DNA of 64,000 nucleotides from Algoriphagus halophilus (GTDB lineage Bacteria; Bacteroidota; Bacteroidia; Cytophagales; Cyclobacteriaceae). The position numbers and the translations under genes were made by a program. The notes below the pieces were generated by a model. It ran no database searches. It saw only the letters and a program-made list of their open reading frames with translations, and had not been told where the DNA came from. The stretch spans positions 62,001 to 126,000 of the forward strand of contig NZ_FSRC01000001.1 of the NCBI RefSeq assembly GCF_900129785.1. Reading direction: 5' to 3'. Below are positions 45,009-53,744 of this stretch, piece after piece (positions within the stretch are counted from its first letter, which is position 1; each line of letters starts with the position of its first letter).

Positions 45009-45692
45009 ATGAACAAAGCAGCGGTTATTGTTGCAGGAGGTAAAGGCACCCGCATGGGTGCACCAATTTCCAAGCAATATTTGCCAATTGGAGGAGAGCC
45101 GGTATTGATGCGGACACTCCGGGTTTTTCATGAGGTAGATTCCTCCATCAAATTGATTCTTGTCATTCCTGGAACCGATTTTTCTTATTGGGAAGCTTTA
45201 TGCGACCAATACCAATTCCAAATACCACACGTGCTAGTTGCTGGTGGTAATTCAAGGTTTCAATCGGTACGAAATGGCTTGGATACCCTGACATGGGAAG
45301 AAGGGTTGGTAGCAATCCATGATGGGGTTCGTCCTTTTGTTAAAAAAGAGGTGATTGAGCATTCCTTCCGGGAAGCCTTGCAATCCGGAAGTGGCATTGC
45401 TGTCATTGCACTGAAAGACTCTATTAGAAAGCTAGGAGACGATGGCAAGTCTTGTTACCAGGAAAGACAGGATTTTAGATTGGTACAAACCCCTCAGACC
45501 TTCTTGTTGTCCAAAATCAAAAAGGCTTTTCAAGTGACTGAAATCCCTCAGTTTACCGACGATGCCACCGTTTACGAACATCAGGGCTGGCAAGTGTCTT
45601 TGATTGCAGGGAATTTGGAGAATATCAAAATTACCACTCCGGAAGATTTGGCCTACGGGGAATTTTTGCTTTCTCAGGGAAAAGCAAAATGA
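45009..45692 (+). CDS. ispD: 2-C-methyl-D-erythritol 4-phosphate cytidylyltransferase
   Basis: Second-stage MEP-pathway enzyme, which joins MEP and CTP to CDP-ME for isoprenoid synthesis. The 227 residues show the CTP-binding VAGGKGTRMG (8-17), KQYLPIGGEP, VAGGNSRFQSVRNGL, IHDGVRPFV, QTPQTFLLSKI and TDDATVYEHQGWQVSLIAGNLENIKITTPEDL. All catalytic blocks are intact. The other MEP genes are not in the window. Confidence 0.95.
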   Translation: MNKAAVIVAGGKGTRMGAPISKQYLPIGGEPVLMRTLRVFHEVDSSIKLILVIPGTDFSYWEALCDQYQFQIPHVLVAGGNSRFQSVRNGLDTLTWEEGLVAIHDGVRPFVKKEVIEHSFREALQSGSGIAVIALKDSIRKLGDDGKSCYQERQDFRLVQTPQTFLLSKIKKAFQVTEIPQFTDDATVYEHQGWQVSLIAGNLENIKITTPEDLAYGEFLLSQGKAK

Positions 45693-45814
45693 CCCTTTCA
45701 TTTTTACCGACTTTTTAGTGGCGCTTACCGACCTTCGGATTCACCTGGCCTATTTGTCGTTTCTGGATTAAGGGGATAGAGATACATTTGATTATCAATT
45801 TAATCAATGCTGTC

Positions 45815-46642
45815 ATGAAAAATTATTCTTCTCCACGCAACGACGGAGGCATCATATTCGGATTCGTAATCCTGATAATCGGTGTTCTTCTTTTACTTAA
45901 AAAAGTAGGCATTTTTATTCCTTCTTGGGTCCTCACTTGGCCGATGATATTAATCGCTATAGGTTTGTTTACCTTGATCAAGCACGAATTTAAAAGTCTT
46001 TTTGGTGGCTTTATGCTTTTTCTGGGTTCCTATTTCTTATTGAGAAATGAATTTGGTTTTAGTCTCGCCTTAGACCGATACATTTTCCCAATCGCCTTAA
46101 TTGTACTGGGAGTGTACCTGATTACCAAAAAGAAAAAAGAACAAGATTTGATTCGGGATATTCAGGCCAAATGGCAAGTCAATCAAAAGAAAAGCACGTT
46201 GGGGGCTTCCAATGAAGAGGTCGTAGAAGATCCTTCTGATCCCAAAACAGATTCTGGGACTGGTGCTAAATCAAGTTTTGGAAACATGTCTGGTGCCTCC
46301 TTTTCGGATACGCTAAACATCGATGCCATCCTAAGCGGGGTCAATAAGCGAATCTTGACCAAGAACCTCAAAGGAGGTAAATTGACTGCTGCCTTCGGTG
46401 GGATTGATTTGGATTTGACCCAAGCGGATATTCAGGGACCGGTAACCATTCAGGTGGATGTTATTTTTGGAGGTATGAAATTGGTAGTACCACCGCACTG
46501 GGATGTTAGATCGGAGGTAAGCAATATCGCTGCTGGTATTGACGATAAGCGTGTGTACAGAGATTCAATGATCGATCCGGAGAAAGTGTTGATCTTAAAA
46601 GGAACGGTGCTCTTCGGAGGTTTGGAAATCAAATCTTATTAA
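45815..46642 (+). CDS. LiaF-like membrane protein (LiaI-LiaF transmembrane region plus cell-wall-active antibiotic response domain)
   Basis: A 275-residue protein from ATG 45815 (a TTG 27 bp upstream gives a poor start). Three or four transmembrane helices at about 12-110 (GIIFGFVILIIGVLLLL), a charged linker and a C-terminal beta-helical domain at about 190-275 (KGGKLTAAFGGIDLDLTQADI, then VIFGGMKLVVPPHWDV), as in LiaF/DUF2154. It lies directly before a LytS/LytTR pair and likely forms an envelope-stress or regulatory unit with it. The junction to the kinase is unusual (see 46642-46677). Confidence 0.85.
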   Translation: MKNYSSPRNDGGIIFGFVILIIGVLLLLKKVGIFIPSWVLTWPMILIAIGLFTLIKHEFKSLFGGFMLFLGSYFLLRNEFGFSLALDRYIFPIALIVLGVYLITKKKKEQDLIRDIQAKWQVNQKKSTLGASNEEVVEDPSDPKTDSGTGAKSSFGNMSGASFSDTLNIDAILSGVNKRILTKNLKGGKLTAAFGGIDLDLTQADIQGPVTIQVDVIFGGMKLVVPPHWDVRSEVSNIAAGIDDKRVYRDSMIDPEKVLILKGTVLFGGLEIKSY

Positions 46643-46677
46643 TGAAATTCGGTCCAACTAAAGCAAAGAAATTTTGA
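46642..46677 (+). other. possible 11-codon leader ORF between liaF-like gene and kinase gene
   Basis: An ATG overlaps the LiaF-like stop (TAATG at 46640-46644) and reads MKFGPTKAKKF before TGA at 46675-46677. That TGA overlaps the TTG start of the kinase gene. It could couple translation of the two genes. It is too short to judge as a real peptide. Confidence 0.35.
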
Positions 46678-47714
46678 TTTTTAAGGCGTTTACAAAACCC
46701 CAGCTTATCAAATACATCATCTCAGGAACCGCCTTTGGTTGGTTTCTGGGATGCTTTTTTATTTTGAGAAACTTTGGAGTGGAAGCCAATCTTGCTTGGC
46801 CGGATGCGCTGGCGTATACTGGAGTGTTTTTGGCTGGGGTATTTGTACTGGAGATCATTTTTGGATTTTACATGCCCAAAGGAAGAAACAGTTGGTTGCT
46901 TTTCAGTATTCCCTTGGTATTGAGCTTCGTAGGAGTTCTGGTGCACAAGATGATCCTTCAATGGCTCTTTAGTGAAGAGATTTTTTATTTAGAGCTGCTT
47001 CAGGAGAGTTTTTACCTCCGTTGGGCATTTTTAGCCGTACCTGAAATTCTGGTAGCGGTTATTGCTTTGGTGATCTCCAGACTGGAGCTTCAGGAGGAAA
47101 CGCAAAAAAGAGAAGCCACAATCAACCAACTTTCCAGGGAAGCTGAGTTGACTTCCATCAGGCAGCAATTGCAGCCTCATTTCTTGTTCAATAGTTTGAA
47201 TTCCATTAGTGCTCTAGTGGTATCCCAACCTCAAAAAGCCAGGGAAATGGTACTCCAACTCTCCGATTTCTTGAGAGGGACCATTCGAAAAGATCATAAA
47301 GAATGGGTAAGCCTGGAAGAGGAGTTGGGGTATCTGAAAATGTACCTGGACATCGAGCGTGTCAGGTTCGGACATCGCTTGCATGTGGAGATCGATTCTG
47401 GAGAGCTCTCAGAGGAGTTAAGGCTTCCGCAACTCTTGGTTCAACCCTTGTTGGAAAACGCCATTAAACATGGTTTATATGGTCTTACAGGAGACGTGGA
47501 TATTCAGGTCAAAGCTTTCAAGGAACAAAATTACCTGATGATCCAGATTGCCAACCCTTTTGATGAAGAAAGCACTCCCTCTTCAGGGGTGGGATTTGGA
47601 TTGAGTTCAGTCAAACGAAGACTTGAATTACTTTTTGGAAGAACGGATTTGCTGAAGACAGATTCCAATGCAGGGAGATTTACAGTAACGCTTAAAATTC
47701 CACAATTGAAATGA
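46674..47714 (+). CDS. LytS/YehU-type sensor histidine kinase
   Basis: A 346-residue kinase with four transmembrane helices (about 13-31, 46-66, 75-95, 116-135), a coiled coil (about 138-160) and a His_kinase domain with acceptor His169 in QQLQPHFLFNSLNS. A HATPase_c domain ends at 346 (PQLLVQPLLENAIKHGL, GVGFGLSSVKRRL). The frame has no upstream ATG, so TTG 46674 is the likely start; the next Met would remove the first two helices. It overlaps the LytTR regulator gene by 4 bp. Confidence 0.92.
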   Translation: MIFKAFTKPQLIKYIISGTAFGWFLGCFFILRNFGVEANLAWPDALAYTGVFLAGVFVLEIIFGFYMPKGRNSWLLFSIPLVLSFVGVLVHKMILQWLFSEEIFYLELLQESFYLRWAFLAVPEILVAVIALVISRLELQEETQKREATINQLSREAELTSIRQQLQPHFLFNSLNSISALVVSQPQKAREMVLQLSDFLRGTIRKDHKEWVSLEEELGYLKMYLDIERVRFGHRLHVEIDSGELSEELRLPQLLVQPLLENAIKHGLYGLTGDVDIQVKAFKEQNYLMIQIANPFDEESTPSSGVGFGLSSVKRRLELLFGRTDLLKTDSNAGRFTVTLKIPQLK

Positions 47715-48430
47715 TCAAAACACTAATCATAGATGATGAGCCACTAGCGGCTTCCATCGTACAGGAATATTTAAAAGCATTTCCACAATTTGAAGTGATG
47801 GAAATATGTCAGGATGGGTTTCAGGGATTAAAAGCAATTCAAACTCATCAACCGGATCTGATTTTTTTGGATGTTCAGATGCCTAAAATCACCGGCTTTG
47901 AAATGTTGGAATTGTTGGATGAGCCACCGGTAGTCATATTTACCACTGCATTTGATCAATATGCGCTTAAGGCATTTGATTCGAAAGCGATTGATTACTT
48001 ACTGAAACCGTTTTCCCAATCTCGGTTTAATCAGGCTATTGAGAAATACCTCAATCAATCCCCGGAGGTTTTACAGGAGGGGGTAAATCAATTGGCAGAG
48101 AAAAGCACGCGATTGGTAGTGCGGGTAAAGAATGAAATCAAGATCATTCCGATCAAAGAGGTGCTGTATTTTGAAGCTGAAGACGATTACATCGCCATTC
48201 ATGTGAAAGAAGGAAAATACCTGAAAAAGATGACCATGAAATCCCTTGAAGAAGTATTGGATCCCTCCAGATTTTCAAGAGTGCATAGGTCTTTTATGGT
48301 CAACTTAAATGAAGTGACCCAAATTGAACCCTATGAGCGGGAGAATTTCTTGATTAAGCTCAGAAATGGGAAGCAAGTGCCAGTCAGTAAATCGGGTTAT
48401 TCTCGACTTAGGCAGGTACTAGGATTATGA
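47711..48430 (+). CDS. LytTR-family response regulator
   Basis: A 239-residue regulator with a receiver domain (acidic pair in IIDDEP, phospho-acceptor Asp54 in FLDVQMPKITG, Lys in LLKPFSQSRF) and a LytTR DNA-binding domain at about 135-238 (VLYFEAEDDYIAIHVKEGKYL, then VHRSFMVNLNEVTQIEPYE). It is encoded in an operon with the LytS-type kinase and likely the LiaF-like protein. Confidence 0.94.
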   Translation: MIKTLIIDDEPLAASIVQEYLKAFPQFEVMEICQDGFQGLKAIQTHQPDLIFLDVQMPKITGFEMLELLDEPPVVIFTTAFDQYALKAFDSKAIDYLLKPFSQSRFNQAIEKYLNQSPEVLQEGVNQLAEKSTRLVVRVKNEIKIIPIKEVLYFEAEDDYIAIHVKEGKYLKKMTMKSLEEVLDPSRFSRVHRSFMVNLNEVTQIEPYERENFLIKLRNGKQVPVSKSGYSRLRQVLGL

Positions 48431-48439
48431 AAAGTAGAA

Positions 48440-48460
48440 AGCCCCAGGCTAGCCAGGGCT
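48440..48460. terminator. weak hairpin between convergent genes
   Basis: AGCCC (48440-48444) pairs with GGGCT (48456-48460) around the 8-bp palindrome GGCTAGCC. Only a weak T-rich tail follows on the plus strand. Confidence 0.4.
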
Positions 48461-48466
48461 CTCAAT

Positions 48467-48688
48467 TTAATATTCGTCCTCGTTAAAGAAGAAGTCGTCT
48501 TTGGTCGGATAATCAGGCCAAATTTCCTCAATAGTTTCATAAGGTTCGCCGTCATCTTCTAATTCCTGGAGGTTCTCGACCACTTCAAGTGGCGCGCCAG
48601 ATCTGATGCCGTAATCAATTAACTCATCCTTGGTCGCAGGCCAGGGAGCATCTTCTAAATAAGAGGCAAGTTCAAGTGTCCAGTACAT
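48467..48688 (-). CDS. DUF2795 family small acidic protein
   Basis: A 73-residue acidic protein (WTLELASYLEDAPWPATKDELIDYGIRSGAPLEVVENL, then DDGEPYETIEEIWPDYPTKDDFFFNEDEY). The layout fits the small DUF2795 proteins of Bacteroidota, with a helix-rich fold. Function is unknown. It is convergent with the LytTR regulator gene and lies 84 bp downstream of the DUF349 gene. Confidence 0.85.
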   Translation of the reverse strand: MYWTLELASYLEDAPWPATKDELIDYGIRSGAPLEVVENLQELEDDGEPYETIEEIWPDYPTKDDFFFNEDEY

Positions 48689-48772
48689 AGTGTTTATTTA
48701 ATTAATAGGTGTTCCGGATTTTAATAGGGTTGCAAAATTATCTTTTTTTTGAAATATGTAATCAAGTACTGA

Positions 48773-50020
48773 TTATTTAAAAGAAAGTTGTCTCAAAATA
48801 TAATTTTTTACATCCACTTTTCTTTTCAGTCCTGAAAGTTTTTTTCTCATCATAATCTCAAAATCCTGAGTCTGAATGCGGAAATTATCAGAATTACTCT
48901 GTGCCGTGTCCAATTCAGTCTGATCTCTATGAAGTAGATCCTTTAATAAAGCAATTTTTATTTGTATTTGCTCTTCTGCAGGTTTTTCGTCAAAACCCTC
49001 GTATTTACCGTGTACGAGTTTTTCCAAAAAAGCTTTCTCGAAAACGATATCCATGAAGAATTGGTATGATCTTGCCGTCAAATTCACTTCTTTCGGCTTT
49101 CTCATCGGAAGTTTCTTCCATTCTTCCTGAATTTTTTTGGCTTGACCGATCAACTCATAGGAAGTAGGCTGACCTGCCAACTTCTTGATTTCGTCCGTCA
49201 GCTGCTCCGCCTTTCGAATGATCTCTCTAGGATGCATCGATGGCCCTGGATTCAAGGTCCGCTTGTACCTGGAGAAAATCCGGTTATTAAGTCTGGAAAA
49301 TTCATCCCATAAAGGTTGACGTTTTTCAGCAGGGACTTTTCCGGATGCTTTCCATTCCTTTTGAATTTTTTTACTGATTTCAAAAGCTACTTTGGCATCT
49401 GGGAAATCATGCGCCTCTCTGGCTTGCACCACCAAGGCTTCATATACTTTGATATTTTCTTCCGCCTGTAGAGCCAATCCTTCGTAATAATGTCTTCTAT
49501 TCTCGAAGAAATGCTGAACGGCATCATTAAATTTCTTTTCAATCTCCTCTTCCAACTCTTTTTCCACCGGACCTGTTTTGATCCAACGCATTTTGAGATC
49601 CTTGTAAGCCTCAGTGGTTTCTCTCCAGTCCGTGTTGTCTTTCATTTCTTCTGCTTCCAGAATCAATGCTTTCTTAACTTCCAAGTTTTTGGAACGGTTG
49701 GCCTGGATGATTTCACTTAGGTATTCTTCTTCCTTATTGAGTTCCTCAATCAGCGGAATAAAATCGCCCAAGGCATCCGCTTGCATTAAGGAATCTCTCA
49801 GATGAATCAACTTCATCAAAAAAGAACCTTTGTTTTGGTTTTCTTGAATATCGGATTTTAGCTTTTCGACCTTCTCCTTGAGTTGATCGAATCTCGCTTC
49901 AAAATAGCTGATCGTGGAGGCTTCGTCTTCCTTAACCTCTCCAATCACTCTGTCATCCTGACCTAAAAATCCTTTTAAATAAACTTTGTTATCCTTTATA
50001 TATCCATACGGATGCTCCAT
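48773..50020 (-). CDS. DUF349 family coiled-coil protein
   Basis: A 415-residue cytoplasmic protein from ATG 50020 (a TTG 42 bp upstream is less likely). After a short N-terminal beta region (YGYIKDNKVYLKG) come long helical stretches with repeated DUF349 units, each containing a Trp-Lys type core (DLKMRWIKTGPVE, ISKKIQKEWKASGKVP, AKKIQEEWKKLPMRKP). The role of DUF349 proteins is not established to my knowledge. Divergent from ettA. Confidence 0.88.
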   Translation of the reverse strand: MEHPYGYIKDNKVYLKGFLGQDDRVIGEVKEDEASTISYFEARFDQLKEKVEKLKSDIQENQNKGSFLMKLIHLRDSLMQADALGDFIPLIEELNKEEEYLSEIIQANRSKNLEVKKALILEAEEMKDNTDWRETTEAYKDLKMRWIKTGPVEKELEEEIEKKFNDAVQHFFENRRHYYEGLALQAEENIKVYEALVVQAREAHDFPDAKVAFEISKKIQKEWKASGKVPAEKRQPLWDEFSRLNNRIFSRYKRTLNPGPSMHPREIIRKAEQLTDEIKKLAGQPTSYELIGQAKKIQEEWKKLPMRKPKEVNLTARSYQFFMDIVFEKAFLEKLVHGKYEGFDEKPAEEQIQIKIALLKDLLHRDQTELDTAQSNSDNFRIQTQDFEIMMRKKLSGLKRKVDVKNYILRQLSFK

Positions 50021-50150
50021 TGCTCTACAGTAGGTTAGGTGGTCGTTTCCAATTTTTGGCAAATTAATTAATTCAAAAGCACTTATCCTAAGAAAGGGGT
50101 TTTTTTGCCATCTTTACCATTTAGTGAATTTGTAACGCAAAATATACCAC

Positions 50151-51830
50151 ATGAGTGCAGAAAAAATCATCTTTTCTATGGCTGGAGTCTCAAAAATCTA
50201 TCCGCCGCAGAAAAAAGTATTAAAAGATATCTATCTCTCATTTTTTTATGGAGCTAAAATTGGGGTCCTCGGACTCAACGGTTCCGGTAAGTCTTCCTTG
50301 CTGAAAATCATCGCTGGGAAGGATAAAGAATACCAAGGTGAAGTAGTTTGGTCTCCAGGGTATTCCGTAGGAATGCTAGAGCAGGAACCTCAATTAGACC
50401 CTTCTAAGACTGTGAAAGAGGTAGTGGAAGAGGCTGTAGCCGAGACGGTTGCTTTGCTAAAAGAATTTGAAGAGATCAATGAGAAGTTCATGGATCCTGC
50501 CTTGATGGAGGACCCGGATGCCATGGATAAACTGATCACCAAACAAGGAGAGGTACAGGAAAAACTGGATGCTGCCAACGCTTGGGAACTCGATGTCATG
50601 CTGGACAAAGCCATGGATGCTTTGCGACTTCCTCCTAGTGATGCCAACGTGGCCAACCTTTCAGGTGGTGAAAAAAGAAGAGTGGCACTATGTCGACTTT
50701 TATTACAGGAACCGGATGTCTTGTTACTTGACGAACCAACCAACCACCTGGATGCTGAATCGGTACACTGGTTGGAGCAACATTTACAGAATTACAAAGG
50801 AACGGTCATTGCCGTGACACACGACCGTTATTTCTTGGATAATGTGGCAGGATGGATTTTGGAACTGGACCGTGGGGAAGGTATTCCTTGGAAAGGCAAT
50901 TACTCTTCTTGGTTGGACCAAAAACAAAACCGATTGAAGCAGGAGGAGAAAACAGAGTCCAAGCGACAGAAGACTTTGGAACGGGAGCTGGAATGGATCA
51001 GAATGACTCCGAAGGCCCGTCAGGCCAAAGGAAAGGCACGTTTGAGTGCCTATGATAAATTGGTAGGAGAGGAAGCCAAGGAGAAAGAAGCGAAACTGGA
51101 ATTGTTTATCCCACCAGGACCACGATTGGGTGCCAAAGTGATTGAGGTAAATGGTGTTTCTAAGGCCTATGGAGATAAACTCTTGTTCGAAAATCTGACT
51201 TTCGCTTTGCCACAAGGTGGGATTGTCGGAGTGATCGGCCCCAATGGTGCAGGTAAATCCACCCTTTTCAAATTGATTACAGGACAGGAGAAACCAGATG
51301 CCGGTAATTTCGAAGTAGGAGAGACTGTACAACTAGCGTATGTAGATCAGGGACACGATATTTTGGACCCTAATAAGACGGTTTATCAGACCATTTCGGA
51401 AGGAAATGAGCTGATGAAGCTAGGTAACAAGGAAGTGAATTCAAGAGCTTATGTATCTAAATTCAACTTCGGTGGAGGAGATCAAGAGAAGAAAGTAGGA
51501 GTGCTTTCTGGTGGAGAGCGTAACCGGGTTCATTTGGCATTGACACTAAAAGAAGGCGGCAACTTGTTGTTACTCGATGAACCAACCAACGACTTGGATG
51601 TAAATACCCTGAGAGCTTTGGAAGAAGCTCTGGAGAACTTCGGAGGATGTGCCGTAGTCATTTCCCACGACCGTTGGTTCTTGGATAGAATCTGTACGCA
51701 TATTCTGGCTTTTGAAGGAGATTCTGAAGTGGTATGGTTTGAAGGAAACTTCTCCGATTACGAAGAGAACAAGAAAAAGCGTCTGGGTGATGTGACACCG
51801 AAGCGGATTCGATATAAAAATCTAAAATAA
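50151..51830 (+). CDS. ettA: energy-dependent translational throttle protein EttA (ABC-F ATPase)
   Basis: Soluble ABC-F protein that binds the ribosomal E site and gates the first elongation steps according to ADP/ATP ratio. The 559 residues carry two ATPase domains: first Walker A GLNGSGKSS (41-49), LSGGEKRRVALCR and LLLDEPTNHLDAESV; second Walker A GPNGAGKST, LSGGERNRVHLAL and LLLDEPTNDLDVNTL. The linker and arm region at about 245-310 has the EttA-type WIRMTPKARQAKGKARL (P-site tRNA interaction motif). Length matches EttA rather than Uup or YbiT. Confidence 0.95.
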   Translation: MSAEKIIFSMAGVSKIYPPQKKVLKDIYLSFFYGAKIGVLGLNGSGKSSLLKIIAGKDKEYQGEVVWSPGYSVGMLEQEPQLDPSKTVKEVVEEAVAETVALLKEFEEINEKFMDPALMEDPDAMDKLITKQGEVQEKLDAANAWELDVMLDKAMDALRLPPSDANVANLSGGEKRRVALCRLLLQEPDVLLLDEPTNHLDAESVHWLEQHLQNYKGTVIAVTHDRYFLDNVAGWILELDRGEGIPWKGNYSSWLDQKQNRLKQEEKTESKRQKTLERELEWIRMTPKARQAKGKARLSAYDKLVGEEAKEKEAKLELFIPPGPRLGAKVIEVNGVSKAYGDKLLFENLTFALPQGGIVGVIGPNGAGKSTLFKLITGQEKPDAGNFEVGETVQLAYVDQGHDILDPNKTVYQTISEGNELMKLGNKEVNSRAYVSKFNFGGGDQEKKVGVLSGGERNRVHLALTLKEGGNLLLLDEPTNDLDVNTLRALEEALENFGGCAVVISHDRWFLDRICTHILAFEGDSEVVWFEGNFSDYEENKKKRLGDVTPKRIRYKNLK

Positions 51831-51987
51831 CCTTTGAGGTCTTTGGGACCTCGAAAGTATTATTTGAATTAGATAATCGCAGTGTGAAGTCTAAGTGATC
51901 AGCAAGCAGAGTAGTAGTCAGGTCATTTCGAAGGAGGGATAACTGATAAACCTTTTTGATAATGCATCATAGCTGAAAAATGTGAAC

Positions 51988-52021
51988 CTCCGGAATCGAG
52001 AAGATTTCGGAGTTTTTTTTT
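51988..52021 (+). terminator. intrinsic terminator downstream of ettA
   Basis: CTCCGGAATC pairs with GATTTCGGAG (one G-U pair) across GAGAA, followed by a T-run of eight or more. It lies unusually far (about 160 bp) from the ettA stop. Confidence 0.88.
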
Positions 52022-52115
52022 CTTTCCGCTCTTCTTTACCCGATAAAATTACAGTTGTAATCCCAAAAAATGATCAAAAGGAATAGAACTTTCTCGATCA
52101 AATCTATTTCAAATG
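52022..52115. repeat. dispersed intergenic repeat, block C, degenerate copy
   Basis: CTCTTC-N4-CCCGATAA followed by TTGTAATCCC and TGATCAAAA parallels the better copies at 62254 and 63311. Confidence 0.5.
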
Positions 52116-52251
52116 AATAGTATCCAGGTAAAAGAATATGACTGTTTGGAGCATTCCCTTGTGGTCTCCGTGTGAGAATTTATTTAAATTAAGGGGAGGT
52201 ATCAGTTTTGATTTCATCCCATTGTATTTATTTGTGTTGAGGGCAATATTT

Positions 52252-52734
52252 TTATTCTAAATCTCTTGTATTGCCTACTTCCCTATGAAGTTTCCAAACT
52301 CCGTCACGCTTGTCTTTTTTCATAATTGCAAGAAAGGTTGCGATAATTTCAACTGGCTCGCCCTGTTCATTGGTATAATAGGTGGAGCTAGTTCCAAAAT
52401 CATACGCAATGCTATCGCTAACAATCACTGTCTCTCTTGGCCTCATCACCAAGCTGTCATAATTAAATTTGCCTTTAGGATTTCTTCTTAATTCTTTAAA
52501 TTCTGCCCAGGGACCACAGTCCGGATCCGAAGCGATGACATCTATTCCATAATTTTTCAAATCGCCAGGTCTACCTTCCTTAATTGCTAACTGAAATGCT
52601 GATCGGGACTCTTCTATTTTAACCAACTCCACTTCAACATCGAAATCATTTTCTTTTTCGATGATTGATTCTTCTTTATCATTCATACTACATGAAACCA
52701 TTAAAAGGAATAAAGGCATAATTAATTTTTTCAT
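52252..52734 (-). CDS. lipoprotein with DUF4440/SnoaL-like fold
   Basis: A 160-residue predicted lipoprotein. I choose the ATG at 52734 because it begins a lipoprotein signal ending MVSC; the longer upstream frame has no signal. The body (SRSAFQLAIKEGRPGDLKNYG, VIASDPDCGPW, MRPRETVIVSDSIAYDFGTSSTYYTNEQGEPVEIIATFLAIMKKDKRDGVWKLHREVGNT) follows the DUF4440/NTF2-like pattern of a cone-shaped ligand-binding fold. Ligand or activity is unknown. Confidence 0.78.
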   Translation of the reverse strand: MKKLIMPLFLLMVSCSMNDKEESIIEKENDFDVEVELVKIEESRSAFQLAIKEGRPGDLKNYGIDVIASDPDCGPWAEFKELRRNPKGKFNYDSLVMRPRETVIVSDSIAYDFGTSSTYYTNEQGEPVEIIATFLAIMKKDKRDGVWKLHREVGNTRDLE

Positions 52735-52806
52735 AACGGTAATTTTAATGTTCAATCTTATTTGTGCCAAAACTTGAATACATGTAACTCCAAAAATCAA
52801 AGGCGT

Positions 52807-52920
52807 ACCTATCACAATCCCAAAAGTAAGGTAGGCGGAGTGTTTTTCTTAAAAATAAGAATTTCAGGTACTTCTACCTTTGTTCAATTCAAAAAAGTGC
52901 CGTTCAAAAAGCTTTTGATC
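52807..52920. repeat. dispersed intergenic repeat, block A with upstream extension
   Basis: AAATAAGAATTTC near 52853 and AAGCTTTTGATC near 52910, plus CTATCACAATC at about 52809, match in order the copy at 63074-63222. It lies about 119 bp upstream of the DUF4440 start. Confidence 0.6.
52821..52828 (-). promoter_or_regulatory. candidate -7 element of DUF4440 lipoprotein gene
   Basis: TACTTTTG on the minus strand, 87 bp upstream of the ATG; no -33 partner at standard spacing. Confidence 0.35.
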
Positions 52921-53007
52921 AATTTTTAAACCTCAAATGAGGTATGGCTGAGAAATCTTAGGTTGTGTGCCTGTAAGTAGGTAGGAAGTTCAAGACTAAC
53001 TTTACAC

Positions 53008-53079
53008 AAAAAAACCTTTTAAGAGAATCCTATTTGGAGTCGAATTAGATCAGAGATAGGAAACTCCTCAAAGGTTTTT
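53008..53079 (-). terminator. long imperfect inverted repeat, likely terminator of cupin gene
   Basis: Outer arms AAAAACCTTT and AAAGGTTTTT, inner matches GGAGT/ACTCC and TCCTAT/ATAGGA, with a T-run on the minus strand 23-94 bp after the cupin stop. The 72-bp length also resembles a small MITE-like element. Confidence 0.6.
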
Positions 53080-53101
53080 AATTTTTTTATGTTCAATAGC
53101 T

Positions 53102-53647
53102 TTATACAAATGAAATCCCATGGGTTCCACAGATCTTGGCCACTTTTTCAAAATCAGGTGGACCTGCAGGTAGTTTTGCCAAATCCCTAAACATATGTTC
53201 TATTCCAGACGGAAAAGCACTTGTGATCATTTTGGCTTTTTCTGTTCCCACTACTTTCCAGGAATGAGGGATGTTTTTTGGGGCAAAAGCAGTGTCTCCA
53301 GCTTCCAGTACAGAAACTTTTCCATCGACCATGATTTCAACCTGGCCTTTGATCACTCGAAAAATCTCATCTTCCTTGGTATGGATATGTGGAGGAATAC
53401 CCACTCCAGGATCTACATCGTCTACCCATTCCACTATTTGATTTGCTGTTTCGCTTCCGATCAATTTATGGGTCTGAATATCTCCGAGTACGTTGAGCAC
53501 TTCTCCTTTTTTATCCTTGATGATTTTTGGATCGAGCTTATCCGAAGAAGCGTTTTTTTTAGATCGAATATTGCTTTTAGAAATTCCTGGAATGAATGCC
53601 AGTCCAATTCCTAAACCAGATGTTTTAATGAATTTTTTTCTGTCCAT
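53102..53647 (-). CDS. exported cupin-domain protein
   Basis: A 181-residue protein with a twin-basic-like N-terminus (MDRKKFIKTSGLGIGLAFIPG) typical of Tat or anchored leader sequences. The cupin_2 barrel at about 70-150 carries the metal motif PHIHTKEDEIFRVIKGQVE and the second motif GDTAFAPKNIPHSWK. Two His and one Glu in motif 1 and a His in motif 2 would bind a metal. Enzymatic activity or substrate is unknown. An AraC regulator gene lies 97 bp upstream on the same strand and may control it. Confidence 0.83.
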   Translation of the reverse strand: MDRKKFIKTSGLGIGLAFIPGISKSNIRSKKNASSDKLDPKIIKDKKGEVLNVLGDIQTHKLIGSETANQIVEWVDDVDPGVGIPPHIHTKEDEIFRVIKGQVEIMVDGKVSVLEAGDTAFAPKNIPHSWKVVGTEKAKMITSAFPSGIEHMFRDLAKLPAGPPDFEKVAKICGTHGISFV

Positions 53648-53744
53648 GGTTAAATTTTTTCGTTTGTAGTTTGGACAAAAATAGAATTCCTTATCCCCTA
53701 GGGTATTGTGAAAAACTCGGTAATCCTTTAGAATTTTACCCTAA

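Larger units (their letters stand above)
51831..52251. other. intergenic region after ettA, 421 bp
   Basis: No ORF. It holds a hairpin near 51838-51860 (GAGGTC with GACCTC), a strong terminator at 51988-52021 about 160 bp after the ettA stop, and a copy of a dispersed repeat at 52022-52115. The rest shows nothing recognisable. Confidence 0.6.
52735..53101. other. intergenic region, 367 bp
   Basis: Between two minus-strand genes. It contains a -7 candidate for the DUF4440 gene (52821-52828), a dispersed repeat copy (52807-52920) and the long inverted repeat terminating the cupin gene (53008-53079). No ORF is convincing. Confidence 0.6.
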
